DNA of 64,000 nucleotides from Arbacia lixula (GCA_963669155.1 OZ022581.1:3917129-3981128), one strand, 5' to 3'; counted from the first letter of the stretch, positions 1 to 12,752 are shown. Program-made: numbers and translations. The notes: generated by a model from the letters alone, not told the origin.

Positions 1-163
1 CTGATATTTGTTTGAATGTAGAGCATAGATGAACGAAATGTGAACGAAACTAAACAAGATAAGATTCTCCTTATTTTAATATTTTGTTCTTGTGACGTGA
101 ATTGTCAGTACATTTTACATATTCAAAGCACCCACATAATAAGATAGGTAGATCTCCTTGAGT

Positions 164-879
164 TTAAAGGGAAAGTCTACCCTGAAGTAGCTTAGGTACT
201 AGGCTGTGAGGTGCATGGACACAACCCAGTCTGTCAACAACTAGGTCTGGTAACACAGACTATGCCCCAATCCCATCATCGCTCCTCCCTGAGAAGGGAA
301 GATCGAGGGAAGACGCCAGAGGAGCTATGACGTCATTAGGGCGTAGTCTGTGTTACCAGACGTAGAACTGGGTTGTGTCCATGCAACGTCGGCTAACAGT
401 GAAGTTTTGTTGATTTCAATGTTAGTGAAGGTTTTCATGAAAATCTGTCTGAAGGATAAGAAAGTTATGATCTCTTAACATTTTGATTTTGTGATGTCAT
501 GTGTGAGCTTGTGAGGTGCATGCTCTCCCATTTGTTGCCTGATGTATGATACAATGAATTGCTCTATTTCCGTTTTTGATGAAGGAATGATTTTTTTTCT
601 TCATAGAGGTACAGTGTGAAAACGTGTTTCTAATGATTTGTGAAATAGCGATAAAATTATGCTTATCCTTTTGAGAAAATAAATTTTCACAAAAGTTTGT
701 ATTCAACATTTAAAGGACAGCATCTCGCATGTGATGTCACAAAATAAAAACTTTAAAAAATCGTAACTTTTGATATCCTTTTATGGAGTTTCATCAAATC
801 TTCACTAATATGTTTCTCTCATATTTCTGCTTTTATAAAAACCAACTTAATTTCATGGTGACTACCGATATCCCTTTAA
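164..879. mobile_element. Interspersed element with TTAAAGGGA ends
   Basis: It starts TTAAAGGGAAAGTCTACC and ends TATCCCTTTAA, giving short inverted termini. Related copies are at 22301-22720 and 44697-44995. All share a 'gtctacc...' start, a 'ttttgatgaagaaat'-like core and, in two copies, a TGTGACGTCA-like motif. Confidence 0.6.
188..399. mobile_element. Palindromic MITE nested in the 164-879 element
   Basis: The arms run from about 212-263 and 338-388, with TGCATGGACACAACCCAGT inverted at the right. TGAAG flanks it on both sides (183-187 and 400-404), a likely 5-bp target duplication. Removing the insert restores alignment with the sister copies at 22301 and 44697. A shortened relative lies at 47206-47355. 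Confidence 0.75.
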
Positions 880-1095
880 GCATTTATGAAACTTTGTGAT
901 GGGATAATTATTGGAGATATCTTCTTCTGATCATCATTAGTTGTGATTTCCTAATTGTAATAATCTGATAATCAATTTGATACTTCGTGAATGTTCTTTA
1001 TTTGGATTGAATTTGTGTTTCTTTTTCATTTAAAACAAAACATGAATATTTAGCTACTTCCCCGTCACTATTCATTTGTTTACAAACAAACCCAG

Positions 1096-1484
1096 TTGGT
1101 TCCGAGGAGGATGGGGAGCCAGCGGATGATGCTGCACCGCTGCCCCCTCCCCTTCCTGACCCCGCCCCAGGGAGCCCAGGGACGGGGCCCTACAAGTGCC
1201 AGATGGCCCAGTGCTCCAAAGAGTTCAGCCGTTGGCGCTACCTGCGTCGCCACGTCCGCAGCCACGAGTTTGACAAACCGCACCGCTGCGACCAGTGTGA
1301 GCAGTCCTTCAACGTTGAGCACAACCTGACGCTGCACAAGGCCATCCACGACACGGAGCGGCTGGAGTGCCCCGTCTGCAAGAAGAAGTTCAGCCGGGTG
1401 GCCAGCCTCAAGTCCCACCTCATGCTGCATGAGAAAGAGGAGGTGCTCATCTGCCCAGAGTGTGGTGACGAATTTGCCTTCCAG
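1096..1484 (+). CDS. ZNF236: ZNF236 exon a: fingers 1-3 and first half of finger 4
   Basis: The acceptor is the CCCAG ending at 1095 and the donor is GTATCA at 1485. The exon opens in phase 2 with an acidic, proline-rich linker (about 32 residues) before finger 1, whose cysteines are spaced C-x4-C. Finger 4 is cut after its second cysteine and resumes at 1753. Confidence 0.9.
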
Positions 1485-4400
1485 GTATCATTTAGTTTAT
1501 GTACATTTAAAAAGATAAACTACTATCCATGGCAAGTTCTGCTCTCTGTGTACTATACAATGGACATCATTTGTTCCCATCTTTTTTGATAAATACACTG
1601 TAAATTACCAATTGAAAGGCTTAAGTTGGCTCTTGTTTTTTCTGAAAGCTCTCCTTTCTTTTCCCTCTGTCTCCCTACCTGGTATATTTCCTTTCACTCG
1701 TCACATCTCTACTTTCGCCCACCAAATCTCCCTGTCCCGTTTCGGCCGACAGAAAGTGCTGGATGACCACCTACAGGAGCACGCTGCGGAAGCAACAGAG
1801 CCCAAGGAGCACACCTGCAAGGTTTGCGCTGAGAAGTTCCCCATGCACTACATGCTCAAGGAGCACATGAGGCAGAAACACAAGCCCAAGTTCAGGTACA
1901 TTTCTCATGGAGAAGAATGAAATAATTCACCAGAGTGGATGTCTAGACTTTCAAACAGTTTGTGAAGCAGATAGTGAAATAGGTCATACAGTGATCTCAG
2001 AGTTTGAAATATAAATGTATCACTGTCGTTGGGATTCTCAGGCATTGGCTCTGCATTGCCCATGTGCTGCCCTGCACTTTTTCAATTGTACATGTAAATG
2101 TACATCATATATCTTGTTCAATGAGATGCTATTTCTGTGGCTACAGTTACAATTTAGAGTGCTGATGAACCAAATCCATTGTAGATGTAGTTGAAAGTAT
2201 CAGATAGTTGCAGTGATTAGAAGCTTTCCCAGTCTGCTAAATGGCCTTGTGCCAATTGGACATGTCTGATCCACACAATATTCTAGTTACTGTATCATTC
2301 TCCACAGGCTAAAGTGACACATGTTCTTTTCTCCCTGTACTCCCTGCAGAGCTGCAGTCCTAAACACCAAGTTTGTGCGCCGGAAGCTGGACAGGTCCCG
2401 CTTCCACCATGGCTGTGTCTACTGTGGCAAGTCCTTCCCCAAACCCAGCCAGCTAGAGAGACACACCCGTATACACACAGGTGAGGGAGTATGCCAATGC
2501 TGAAAGGGCCATTTGTGACCTTGTCCAACCACTAAAATCCAATTTTGATTCTGTGAGGCAAAGTTCATTTGTTAAAGGACAAGATGAGGGAATTTCCATC
2601 AGGTTTTTACATATAACTGTTTTGGCAGTCATAAAAATCAATTAAAGAACTCTTTGTTTGCCTAAGAAATTTCAGGTTCTTAACTCTTAAACTTTCATGA
2701 TTGTTCAATGATATTAATGAGTGATTTTATTTAGAATCAGATGGTTAAGTTACTTAATTCAGCATATTCATGGATTCCTTAAAAATGTCCCCCCTTACCA
2801 CCCTCCATTTTCAGTTAAATTAAATGATAATTGGTGAGTAAAATACACAGAAGATGACTGTATCTGTTCATAGAGTTTTCATTACTTTACTTTCATGGTT
2901 GTACGCTGTTTGTAGAATGCAAAATGCAAACTGTTACTTATGTTCAACAAATTATTGTTCGCTGTACGGTAATTGATAATTTAATGTTCCAATTTACAGC
3001 TATTGCTATTATTACCCTGTGACGGATGATAAATTTTTATTCAGATGACACATATTCAACTGATAATATTAGGCTGATGAACGGACCATTTCTGAAAAAT
3101 GTTGACAAGTTTATATTGCACATGTCACTTCATTGGTGACTGTTTAATCACCCATGGATGATTTATGATTTTATTCATCTCTACATTACTTTTCAGGGGA
3201 GAAGCCCTACAAGTGTACCCACTGCGACAAAGCCTTCAACCAGAATGGCGCCCTCCATGTCCACATGACCAAACACACAGGGACCAAGCCACACACCTGC
3301 GAGTTCTGCGGGCAGAAGTTTGCCCAGCGTGGCAACCTGAGGGCTCACATCGTCAGGGTCCACGAGATCAACAGCGAGCTTGAGCAGAGGCATGAGTGTC
3401 CGCACTGTTCCTGCAACTTCCGCAAGATGAGCAGCTTGAATGCACATATCAGTCGCTTCCACAATAGCGAGGAGGGGTCCAGCCCACTGCTGTCACTGAA
3501 GGCTGCCCTGTCAGCTATCCAGGAGGGAGCGGACTGGCTGGACAGCACCATTGACACGGGTGCGTTAGCTGGTGCCCTGGAGCAACTGATTGTGATGCTG
3601 GAGCAGAATGTCAGCGAGGGGGATACGCTGGATAGGATTCAAGAGATCATGTCAGGGAACAGTATCAACACAGACATCTTACAACAGGCTCTGGAAAACA
3701 GCGGTGTGAGTGGTAATGCTGGTGAAGGCCAAAGTGAAATCCAGACTCCTGCTTCTGCTCCTACTCCTGTGGCTGCTCCTGTGGTTGCTCCTGTGGTTGC
3801 TCCTACTCCTCCTGTTGCTCCTGAAGCAGCTGCCCCTGCCCCTCCTGCCGCGGCTGCTCCGCCCACAGAGCAAAGTACTCAGGCCAACAACCAGCTGGCT
3901 CAGTTGTTTTCGTTCGTCTCAGAGATTCTTTCAAGGAGGGTGGCAGTGAAGAGGGACGAGCCTCAGGGATCTCGAGTCCACACATGCAACTACTGTGGAA
4001 AGACCTTCAAGAAACCCAGCGACTTAGTGAGACACGTGCGTATTCACACCAATGAGAAACCTTACAGCTGCACTCAGTGCGATAAGACATTTACTGTCAA
4101 GAGCACACTCATGAGCCATATGAAGACCCATGCTGGAATTAAGGAATACAAGTGTAATGTTTGTTTTAAGATGTTTGCAACCCATGGAAGTTTGAAGATC
4201 CATCTCAGACTGCACACAGGTGCCAAACCCTTCGACTGCCCGCATTGTGACAAGAAGTTCAGAACCACTGGACAGCGGAAAGTGCACATGATGTCTCATT
4301 TCAAAGATTCTTCTCCTAGGAAGTCCAGATTGCCCCAGGCTCGCTCCAGAAAGATGCCAGATCTGGACCTCCCTGATATCCCTCTGCAGGAACCTATTCT

Positions 4401-7400
4401 GATCACAGACACCGGTCTCATCCAGCAGCCGCGGAGGAACAGTAATATGTACAACAACTACATCCCAGATGGACTGCAGCCTGGGGTCACAAACTCAGAC
4501 AGGCCTTATCAATGCTCTTTCTGTCAAAAGTGTTTTAAGAAGTCCAGCCATTTAAAGCAGCATGTTCGATCCCACACAGGAGAGAGACCCTATCAGTGTA
4601 TGACGTGCCTGAGGTCTTTCATCTCTTCAGGTGTCCTGAAAGCTCACGAAAGGACCCATATTGGAATCAAGTCGTACAAGTGTTTCATATGTGATTGTCT
4701 GTTTACTACTAATGGAAGCCTGAAAAGACACATGTCAACCCATACAGATGCCCGCCCATTCATGTGTCCGTACTGCCAAAAGACCTTCAAGACTTCAGTC
4801 AACTGTAAGAAGCATATGAAGATGCACAAGAGGGAACTTGCTCTGCAGGCGAAGCAGCAAGAGGCAATGGAAAATGATCCAAATCATGTTCAGGAAATGA
4901 TGGTAGAGCAGGCGACCAATTTGGCTGATTTGGCATTAGAACAAGCCTCCAATTCCATCCTTGCATTGGCCCAGGGACAGTTGACTGTCACTCAGGATGG
5001 GCTCCATGCTCCAGGAGCTTTGAACGAAACCAGCCTAGCTTCTCAAGCTCTGGCTCAACAGAATCTGACTCAGAATAATCTCCTAGCTGAAGGACTGACT
5101 CCAGAAGCCCTAGCGCAGACGGGATTAGCACAGAATTTCGCGCAGGCTTTCAGTCAACAAACGTTGGATAGCATTACAAACGGTCAAGGGGATATCACCG
5201 GTGAGAACCAGATCAGTCTGCAGACCCAGCAAATCCAGCAGCAGCTGGAGGCCATCACTGGTCAATCTGCATCACTATTCTCTCAGGCAACCAACATCCA
5301 GCCCATACAAGATGATCTTCCATCTGCAGGAGAAACTGTCCATTTACAGCCTAACAACAGTGTCTCAGCGCACACAAACTCAGAAAGTGAGAGAAAGTCA
5401 TATACGTGCTCCTTGTGCGAGAAGAGCTTCAAGAAATCCTGCCACTTGAAACAGCATATCCGATCGCATACAGGAGAAAAGCCGTGTAAATGCACGAGCT
5501 GTGGCAGGTCCTTTGTGTCAGCAAGCACGCTCAGAAACCATTTGCTGACTCACTCGAGCACAAAGCGATACAAGTGCGACATATGCAGTACTTCTTTCAC
5601 AACGAATGGCTCCCTCGTGAGACACCGGAATATACACACGGACCAGCGGCCTCATCGATGTGTGCTGTGTGGGGAAACATTCCGTAAGCAGCTCGAACTA
5701 AAGCGTCATATGAAGGATCACGCCACTGATAGTGATGATGGGGAAGACACCGACGGCGGGAAGCGTCCTCGGAGTGTCATCAGGTTCAACGAAGAGGAAG
5801 CACAACAGATTGCGAAGAAGCCACTTGCCAGAAACGCCTCTACCTCAGAGCGCATCCTTGTGCAGATGGTGAATGATAAGAACCGTGTCAGTGAGGTTCT
5901 CAACAAGGCAGAAGTCCTCAGGAAGAGACCGCAGTACCCAAACAAGTGTATACATTGCACCAAGAGTTTTAAGAAGCCTTGTGATCTGGTGAGGCACATC
6001 AGGACTCATACTGGCGAGAAACCATTCAAATGTCCAGAGTGCGACAGAACATTTGCTGTGAAATCGACCCTGGTCTGTCATCTTCGCACACACAAAGGTG
6101 GTAAGCAGGAGGTATGCCACATTTGCAAGACATCTTTTGCAACTTTAGGGAGCTTGAAAGTGCACATGAGGCTTCATACGGGAGCCAAGCCGTTCAAGTG
6201 CCCCCATTGCGATGAACGCTTCAGGACATCTGGCTCCAGAAAGCAGCACATTGAGAACCACTTTAAACCAGCTGCTGCACGCAAACGCAAGGCTGTGGAG
6301 CGGGTGACAACCATAAACAAAGAGAATACAATCCTTGAACAAGTTGTTGAGACAAATGTAGAAGCTGCATCGCAACCCTCATTGGACATTCATGTTTCAC
6401 ACGGGGTGGCCGTCAGCGAAGCACCTTCCCTGCAAGTCATTGCTGGACAGCAGAATGGTGTGAATCAGCCACAGACGGTGATTGTCGGAGCGCAGGATGG
6501 GGCAGCTGGGGATGCTGCAGCAGTGTTGACTGGATTAGAGCTGCAGCTGACAGGCACCAATCTTGGGCAGAACCTGCAGATTCACGGCTTGGACGCCAAC
6601 AACATCACGGTTCAGATCGAGCCTAGCCTGCTGCAACAGATCCAGCAGCTACAGCAGCACAATGCTATCACCCTGCAGACCGGGGAGCTGAACCTAGGGC
6701 AGGCCAGCCTTCAGTTGGCTCAGCCAGACCTGTCGTCTCTGATTGGTGGACAGGAGATCAACATGGCACATGGGATACAGGGTGGCATTGATACTGGGTC
6801 TGGCCTGCTGGTCCAGATGGACCCCTCCACACTCCAGCAGGTGCCCCAGATGATCAGGATCGATGGTGTTGGAGGTCAGCAGCAGGCCATTCATGTACAG
6901 ACCACCTCCTCAACAACTTCCAACCAAAACCAACAACAAGTCATTGTACAGAACTCCGGCATCCAAAACCTCATCCCACCAATCCAAAACCAGGCCACAT
7001 TCATCGCTAACCCCGATGGGATTTCAGCTCAGCAGGCAGTTGCTTCCAACTCAGTGGCTTCTTTCCTCAGTGCGTCTGGCCTGCAGATGTCGATTGCAGA
7101 GGCAATGCACAGCGTGCCCCAGGGAGAAGCAACCAATAAGTTGTACACCATTCAGACATCTGATCAAGGCACGCAACTTGTGCAGACAGAGGCCCCCACT
7201 ACTCAGCCAGACACATCCAACCTGGGTCAGTCCTTCCAGCTCTCGTTATCAGGGGATCAGATGTCCCTGCAGCCAAACATCATCCTTCAGCAGTCAGGTC
7301 TCCAGAACCCTGCCGACTTTAACCCCGTGTCTAGTGTAGCAGAGACGCAAGAACAGGTCACCATTTCCACCACGGAGCTCGGAGGCCCTTCGGGAACGGT

Positions 7401-10400
7401 GACGGTCAACGTTGTCGATCTGGCAAATTTAGCCTCGCACGAAAATGTGCAAACGACTGGCCTTGTTGGCAGCGCGGTGACCATGCAAGAAGAAGAGAGC
7501 GAGGAAGAGGAGGAGGAAGGGGACGAGGAGGAAGAGGAGATGGAAGAGGAGGAGAGCGATGAGGAGGACATGGAGTTTGTGCCTGAGGGAAGCGGGATGT
7601 CTGAGCCAGGACCCATGATGGCAGGCCACAGGACCCTCAGGGACAAGCCTGTCATGTCTGCCAAGGATGCTGCAGCAGCTATAGGCTCCATCTACCCTTG
7701 CACGGAGAAAGGTTGCAACGAGGTGAGAGAATTCCCTTCCTGTCTACTAACTTTTATGCTGGTTGTTGAACAAAATTATTCCTTTTGATTGCTAACTCAA
7801 AAAGACAGGAGATTATAACCATAGAAAAAGAAAATTTCAATAAAGCCATATAAATCGGAGGAGCGGATTGTTAAAAGTTGGAGCAAAATTGGACAAAGGA
7901 AAAGAATTTTTATGATTCGTTTTATCACCTGTAATCACTACCAAAATGCAGCAACACCTGCTGCTTGCATCTATTCAGAGAATTTAGATGTTTGAATTAT
8001 CAGAGCCGCTAAGTCTCCCTGATTTCGCAGGAGTCTCCCTGAAAGTAGACCAGTATTTATTGCATTGGATTCCATCACAGCACCCAATCTCCCTGATTAT
8101 TGATAGGTTATGGTCATTAGGTTGTATGCATTTGATAGACATCTCCCTAATTTCTGATGAAATTGCCCCAAATCTTCCTGATTGTTGAATTTTGATGTTG
8201 GTAGCTCTGAATTTTGAAGCAATAACTTTTTGCCCACAAGTTTATTCTGAAAGGTTTCATAAAAATACAGCAGTTGAAAACAACTTGATCCCACCCCTGC
8301 CACCACCACCACATTTTAACTCGAGGGCAACACATCGAAGAAACCCAAATTTGCCCCACCAGGTTTTCACCAAGATGCAGCAGCTGAGCCAGCATCAACA
8401 GCAGAAGCACAAGTCGCTGCGCCCCCATGCCTGCCGTGTCTGTGGCAAGTCCTTCAAGCGGCCGGGTCACCTGAGGGATCACATGACCACCCATGAGGAG
8501 TCGGGGCAGCGGAGGAGGGGGGCGGACCGCAAGACCGGGGGCAGCCATGCCTGCTCCACCTGTGGCAAGACCTTTGCCAAGCCCAGCCAGCTGGACAGGC
8601 ACACCAGGATACACACAGGTCTGGCCAGCAGAACACACCTCTCTTGTAGTAGTATTTTCCCTGTACGAGTACAGTCAAACCTGTCTATATAAGACCTTCC
8701 AAAGAAAACAGGAGTTGTCATTATGGACAGGTGGTCTTTGCAGACAGTTGATCTAGGTTTTACCACAAGACTACAGAAACTAATAGTAGTCTGAGGGGTA
8801 CTGTAACCCTAATGTCCAACTTATGATCTGACACTAATATTGTGTTTTTTATGTTTACAAATAACAAATATATGGCAATATCCATAGTCCAATATTTCTT
8901 TATGTGTGTGATCACAGTAATGCACAAAGATACTGGCCAATCAAATCTCACATTACAACACAACACAACAATGTAGAAATCACTCCTTGGAGACATTGCA
9001 GTAGTGCCCTCAACATAGAAAAGCTATCAATGGGATCACGGCAGTGGTGCCAATATCAACCTTCAAGTGTTGTTCCTGTCTGCCTGTCTATTGATTTCTA
9101 CATTTCAGCCAGTATGAACCACTCTCTAGCAGTTTATAGCTTGCACCTCAGGCAAACATTCTACACTCAATTCAAGTACAATAGATTTCTCTGACATAGC
9201 AACCATGAATGTTCACGAAGATGTCTCAGCAAAGATGGAGACTTGTGTCTGCAAAGATTTATATACACAAGTACATGTAAATTGAAATAAGTTTGTTTGA
9301 CAAAGCGACAATTGTTGTTTGCAAAGTTATATAAGATGTAACCAAGCCATGGAGTGGTTGAAATGGAATTCTTATCCTTAATCTTTTGTGTGCCAAAATA
9401 AAAATGGCTGCTCTACGGGATTTGAGTGTATTATTTGTTTAAAATATCACAAAGAGTTGAGAGAAGAAAGCATATCTAGCCTGAACACACTTTGACATTG
9501 TCCCTCATTGCTCTGTCTGCAGGTGAGAAGCCGTACTCCTGCCCACAGTGCCCCAAGTCCTTCAGCCAGAAGAACTCGCTCCAGATTCACATGAACGTCC
9601 ACACCAAAGAGCGCCCTCACAAGTGCCCTTACTGCCACCTCGCCTTCTCGCAAAAAGGTTAGTCAGTCTGTCAGTTAGTCACAGTCAGTAGGTCAGTCAA
9701 GCATCTGACTCTGAGTGGTCCCAGAGTTTGATGCTGGATGATACACTGAGCAAACTGTTTCCATGAAAACTCTACTGGTTATCATTACCACAACTTACCC
9801 TTTAATACATTTCATGTGCCCATGAACTATGTCCCTAAGTACCAAGTTATGGGTGAAATATGTTCTACATCATACAAGGTACTCAATCATTGTATTGAAG
9901 CTAACAAAAAAAAAAAAGATTGAAAACAGGATGAAGAAAAGAAACAGCAAACTTTTAGTTTAGGGAGATTGCAATGTGATCTTCAGCTAGTTGATCTTAT
10001 ACCTACATGGTCCTATAGAGTTGAGGTAAACCTTCTACACATCTTGATGTTTGACACTGTGAAGTCCCTGTATTTGCCAGTTAATACAATAGAATTGAAT
10101 TGAATGAATAGTTTCCATCAATCACTCACCACCTGTAAAGGAAATAGTCGCATGTACTGGCATATTCCTAACCAGCTTTCTCCAGTACATCAGTAAGTGA
10201 AAGAATCCATAACGTTCTCATAATCTTGTATTTAATTTGTAATATTGATAATGTAATGATGATAAATATCACTTGTGTGTTGCAGGCAATCTGAAGACCC
10301 ATCTTGTCCGTGCCCACAAGCTGTCAACAGACGATGCGGCCAGCTCAGTGGGCATGGTCAGTACGACAACCACTCAAGAGGACATCGATATTGAGAGACT

Positions 10401-10413
10401 TTTCTCCTCATAG
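1096..10413 (+). CDS. ZNF236: ZNF236-like 30-finger C2H2 zinc-finger protein (5' end outside window)
   Basis: Seven spliced exons: 1096-1484, 1753-1895, 2350-2480, 3197-7722, 8363-8618, 9523-9657 and 10286-10413 (stop TAG). All have AG/GT borders and compatible phases. They give 1,901 complete residues, and the first exon opens inside a codon, so earlier exons are missing. I count 30 C2H2 fingers: nine in the first four exons, four blocks of four in the giant exon, finger 26 across the exon 4/5 junction, then four more. Many are joined by TGEKP-type linkers. Gln/Ala-rich and Gln/Asn/Thr-rich spacers separate the blocks, and a Glu/Asp-rich stretch precedes finger 26. From memory, human ZNF236 also has 30 fingers in about 1,845 residues, which with this layout makes orthology likely. 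Expected to be a nuclear DNA-binding protein; targets cannot be read from sequence. Confidence 0.93.
1753..1895 (+). CDS. ZNF236: ZNF236 exon b: rest of finger 4, finger 5
   Basis: The acceptor CGACAG ends at 1752 and the donor GTACAT starts at 1896. Joining it to the previous exon restores a C-x2-C-x12-H-x3-H finger ([10 protein letters not shown] supplies the histidines), which confirms the border. The exon ends two bases into an Arg codon. Confidence 0.88.
2350..2480 (+). CDS. ZNF236: ZNF236 exon c: finger 6
   Basis: The acceptor CCCTGCAG ends at 2349 and the donor GTGAGG starts at 2481. It encodes a basic linker, then a complete finger ending RHTRIHTG, with the linker Gly codon split across the intron. 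Confidence 0.9.
3197..7722 (+). CDS. ZNF236: ZNF236 giant exon: fingers 7-25, Q-rich linkers, first half of finger 26
   Basis: A 4,526-bp exon between TTTTCAG (ends 3196) and GTGAGA (7723). It completes the TGEKP linker and encodes fingers 7-9, then four blocks of four fingers at about 3985-4305, 4507-4830, 5398-5724 and 5938-6264. Low-complexity Gln/Ala/Pro or Gln/Asn-rich segments separate the blocks, followed by an acidic run near 7492-7572. The last codons start a finger with C-x4-C spacing whose histidines lie in the next exon. Confidence 0.95.
8363..8618 (+). CDS. ZNF236: ZNF236 exon e: second half of finger 26, fingers 27-28
   Basis: The acceptor CCACCAG ends at 8362 and the donor GTCTGG starts at 8619. 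[16 protein letters not shown] completes finger 26 with a C-x4-C-x12-H-x4-H pattern. Two ordinary fingers follow, and the exon ends inside the TGEKP linker. Confidence 0.92.
9523..9657 (+). CDS. ZNF236: ZNF236 exon f: finger 29, first half of finger 30
   Basis: The acceptor TCTGCAG ends at 9522 and the donor GTTAGT starts at 9658. It completes GEKP and encodes a finger with [11 protein letters not shown], then the cysteines of finger 30. Confidence 0.92.
10286..10413 (+). CDS. ZNF236: ZNF236 last coding exon: end of finger 30 and C-terminus
   Basis: The acceptor GTTGCAG ends at 10285. The exon supplies the finger 30 histidines ([10 protein letters not shown]), then a Ser/Thr-rich tail ending [11 protein letters not shown] and TAG at 10411-10413. 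The last 52 bp (10362-10413) are the first unit of a tandem repeat that continues into the 3' UTR. Confidence 0.92.
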
Positions 10414-10660
10414 TGCAACCATCTCAAGATGACACTGATTAGGAGTCTCTTCTCCTCAAAGTACAACCATGTCTCAAGACAACCTCAATGTTGAAAGACT
10501 CTTTTCCTCAAAGTACAACCATATCTCAAGACAACCTCAATGTTGAAAGACTCTTTTCCTCAAACTACAACCATATCTCAAGACAACCTCAATGTTGATA
10601 TACTCTTTTCCTCAACGTACAAGCACGTCTCAAGACACCATCAATGCTGGAAGACTCTTC
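10362..10660 (+). repeat. 52-bp tandem repeat that begins inside the ZNF236 coding end
   Basis: Units start at 10362, 10414, 10462, 10514, 10566 and 10618 (lengths 52, 48, 52, 52, 52, then a decayed partial unit). The first unit is coding and ends exactly with the TAG stop. The rest are in the UTR and share the core CTCAAGACAACCTCAATGTT. Confidence 0.9.
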
Positions 10661-12752
10661 TGCATGGCATTAAACAAGAATATAACCCTGAAGAAAGTTC
10701 ATTTGAATAAATTTGAAAATTCAGAGAAGCTGAATGGTAATAAATTGCGCACAATGTTAAGGCCCGGTCACAACGCCCAAACTGTGTTGGAGCGTTCCAT
10801 GAATGGTAGGGAGAGGGGGCTGAATTTCGACACTTTCGGAGCTGTAGGAGGGACCATCAGTGGTGGCTGAGCGTATACAGCGTTGCCTTAACGGGGGCCA
10901 ACTTCTGTTTAACGGTGGTGAACGGAGACGAGCGGTGACAATTTTTTTGTTTCACCGCTCCAGGAACGCTCCAGCAAAGTTCTGGCGGTGTGACTGGGCC
11001 TTTACATATTGAAAGAAAGATAGAATTGTCTTCAAACTCCAATCACTATCTGTAAAAGCTTTCATTCTTCCATAGAGTCACATATATAAATTGCATAACT
11101 GTACTTGTAATTACTGTAATTACCTGGTACATTGTATGTGTAATTGTCTGTCCACACAAAGCGTAAGATGTCCATTGTAACTGTAATACTGTGTAGCCTT
11201 GCTTTCCCTATACATGATGCATCAATAAAGCAATGCCTTTCTCATCATTTGCACCTAATTATAACTGGCAATGTAAGGTAGTGATACTAAATGTTTAACA
11301 GTTTATACTTTCAAAGGCTCACAACCAGTTTGTCATTTATTAAATTTTCCTCAAACGTACAACAGTTAGCTGCTCTGTTTTTTTCTGCTTTTGATAGAAA
11401 TCAAGTCAAGAAGATGTGATGTAGGGTTATTCAAGATTTTGGCAATACTGCAGTGTCTGCTTGCTATCAAATTTCTTTAGTCATTTATGTAATGTTATTT
11501 GCTATAACGTTATGTCCCCTATAAACTACTGTAAAGTGAAAGGCTGACTAAACTTTATGATGATAATCCTACTTGTTCATTTATGTATTAAACATTTTAG
11601 AGACAATGATGAACAGAGAGCAAAATGTTCTACCAGTGAGATGTAGATGCTTGTCATAACTTTAACGTGAAACAAGAGATATTCCAAAAGAGCCAGTCAA
11701 AAATATGTGCCTCTTTCCTGAACGATACTTGAAAATATTTTGCATTCATGCAGTAAACAAATTAAAACTGGAAGTATGTAGAAAGTTAATATACAGGTTA
11801 CTTCAGTGACATACAGGAAAAAGGTGTTGCAATATTTTTGTTTTGATGTGGCTATTTATTTCAGCATTAAGGGTGTAACCTGTTTATTCTACTGGTTTCC
11901 TTTAGTTGCTTTATCATTGGTGCAGGTGTTTTTTTACAGTGCTTTGACAGAGCTCTAGATATAGTTTTCTGTCACCAGCGTTGACTTTGTATGGTGTGCA
12001 TACCATGCACAAACGTTGTTGGCAACTTGCGTTTGTGTACGCTTATCATGGACTAGCATGTGCAAGTCTTTTTTATCATGTGCCAAACCGAATCGTCCGG
12101 TCCTACACTGAGCCGCCAAGAGCAGCCACTGTGCCAAGACACCAGAATAGCTAACCAAGAGCAGCCAAAAAGAGCAGAATTCACCAGGAGACCCAAAGAC
12201 ACACCGTAGATCCCTGCTAAAATGGCTTCTCAGTGATGTTATTTACCGGCAGTATTTTAGAAGAATTCTGGGTAAGATCTCTTGTGGCTTTTAGTAGGAC
12301 CCACATTGTTTGAAGGGATTTCAACATTTGCTTTTGATAACTACCAACAATGTGGATGTCACTCAATATTTTTGAAATAGATTACTGTAATTCTCAGCAT
12401 TATGTCATTACGTTTTCTTATGATCGAATAACTATTATTCTTGGTTGACCAATACTTTCTTGACCTCTCTGTACAGGCAAACATTTGATGCCTATGTCAG
12501 TGTCAGTGAAAACTCATGAAATTCTGAAGAGAGAAATGATTTGATAGCTGATGAAACTTGAATATCATTGTCAAAGTGTACAATACGTGATGTTATTTAA
12601 TTATGTACATTTTGACAGTTTTGTACATGTATGAATGGGTTTTATGTTATGCCAATGAAATCTTTGTGAAAATTTGATCCATCTTTATGCTGCCCTGTTT
12701 ATGTGTGAAAAACCAATTGCCTGACTTGAAATGTTCAGCAGATATGAATAAA
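10414..12752 (+). other. ZNF236 probable 3' UTR
   Basis: Non-coding sequence after the stop codon. It contains the 52-bp tandem array (to about 10660), a palindromic element (10758-11004) and two AATAAA signals, at 11224-11229 and 12747-12752. The real cleavage site cannot be chosen from sequence alone. Confidence 0.5.
10758..11004. mobile_element. Palindromic MITE in ZNF236 3' UTR
   Basis: About 247 bp with inverted ends: TTAAGGCCCGGTCACAACGC on the left against the reverse of a right end reading GTGTGACTGGGCCTTTA. It has no coding capacity. A non-autonomous DNA transposon is the simplest reading. Confidence 0.7.

Larger units (their letters stand above)
1..1095. other. Upstream ZNF236 intron filled with nested repeats
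   Basis: No exon is recognisable before 1096. The stretch is mostly an interspersed element at 164-879 with a second, palindromic element inserted at 188-399. Bases 880-1080 are AT-rich with no further structure seen. Confidence 0.6.

Noticed and set aside
7287..7691. Ser-rich minus-strand frame
   Set aside because: Antisense of the Glu-rich segment of ZNF236.
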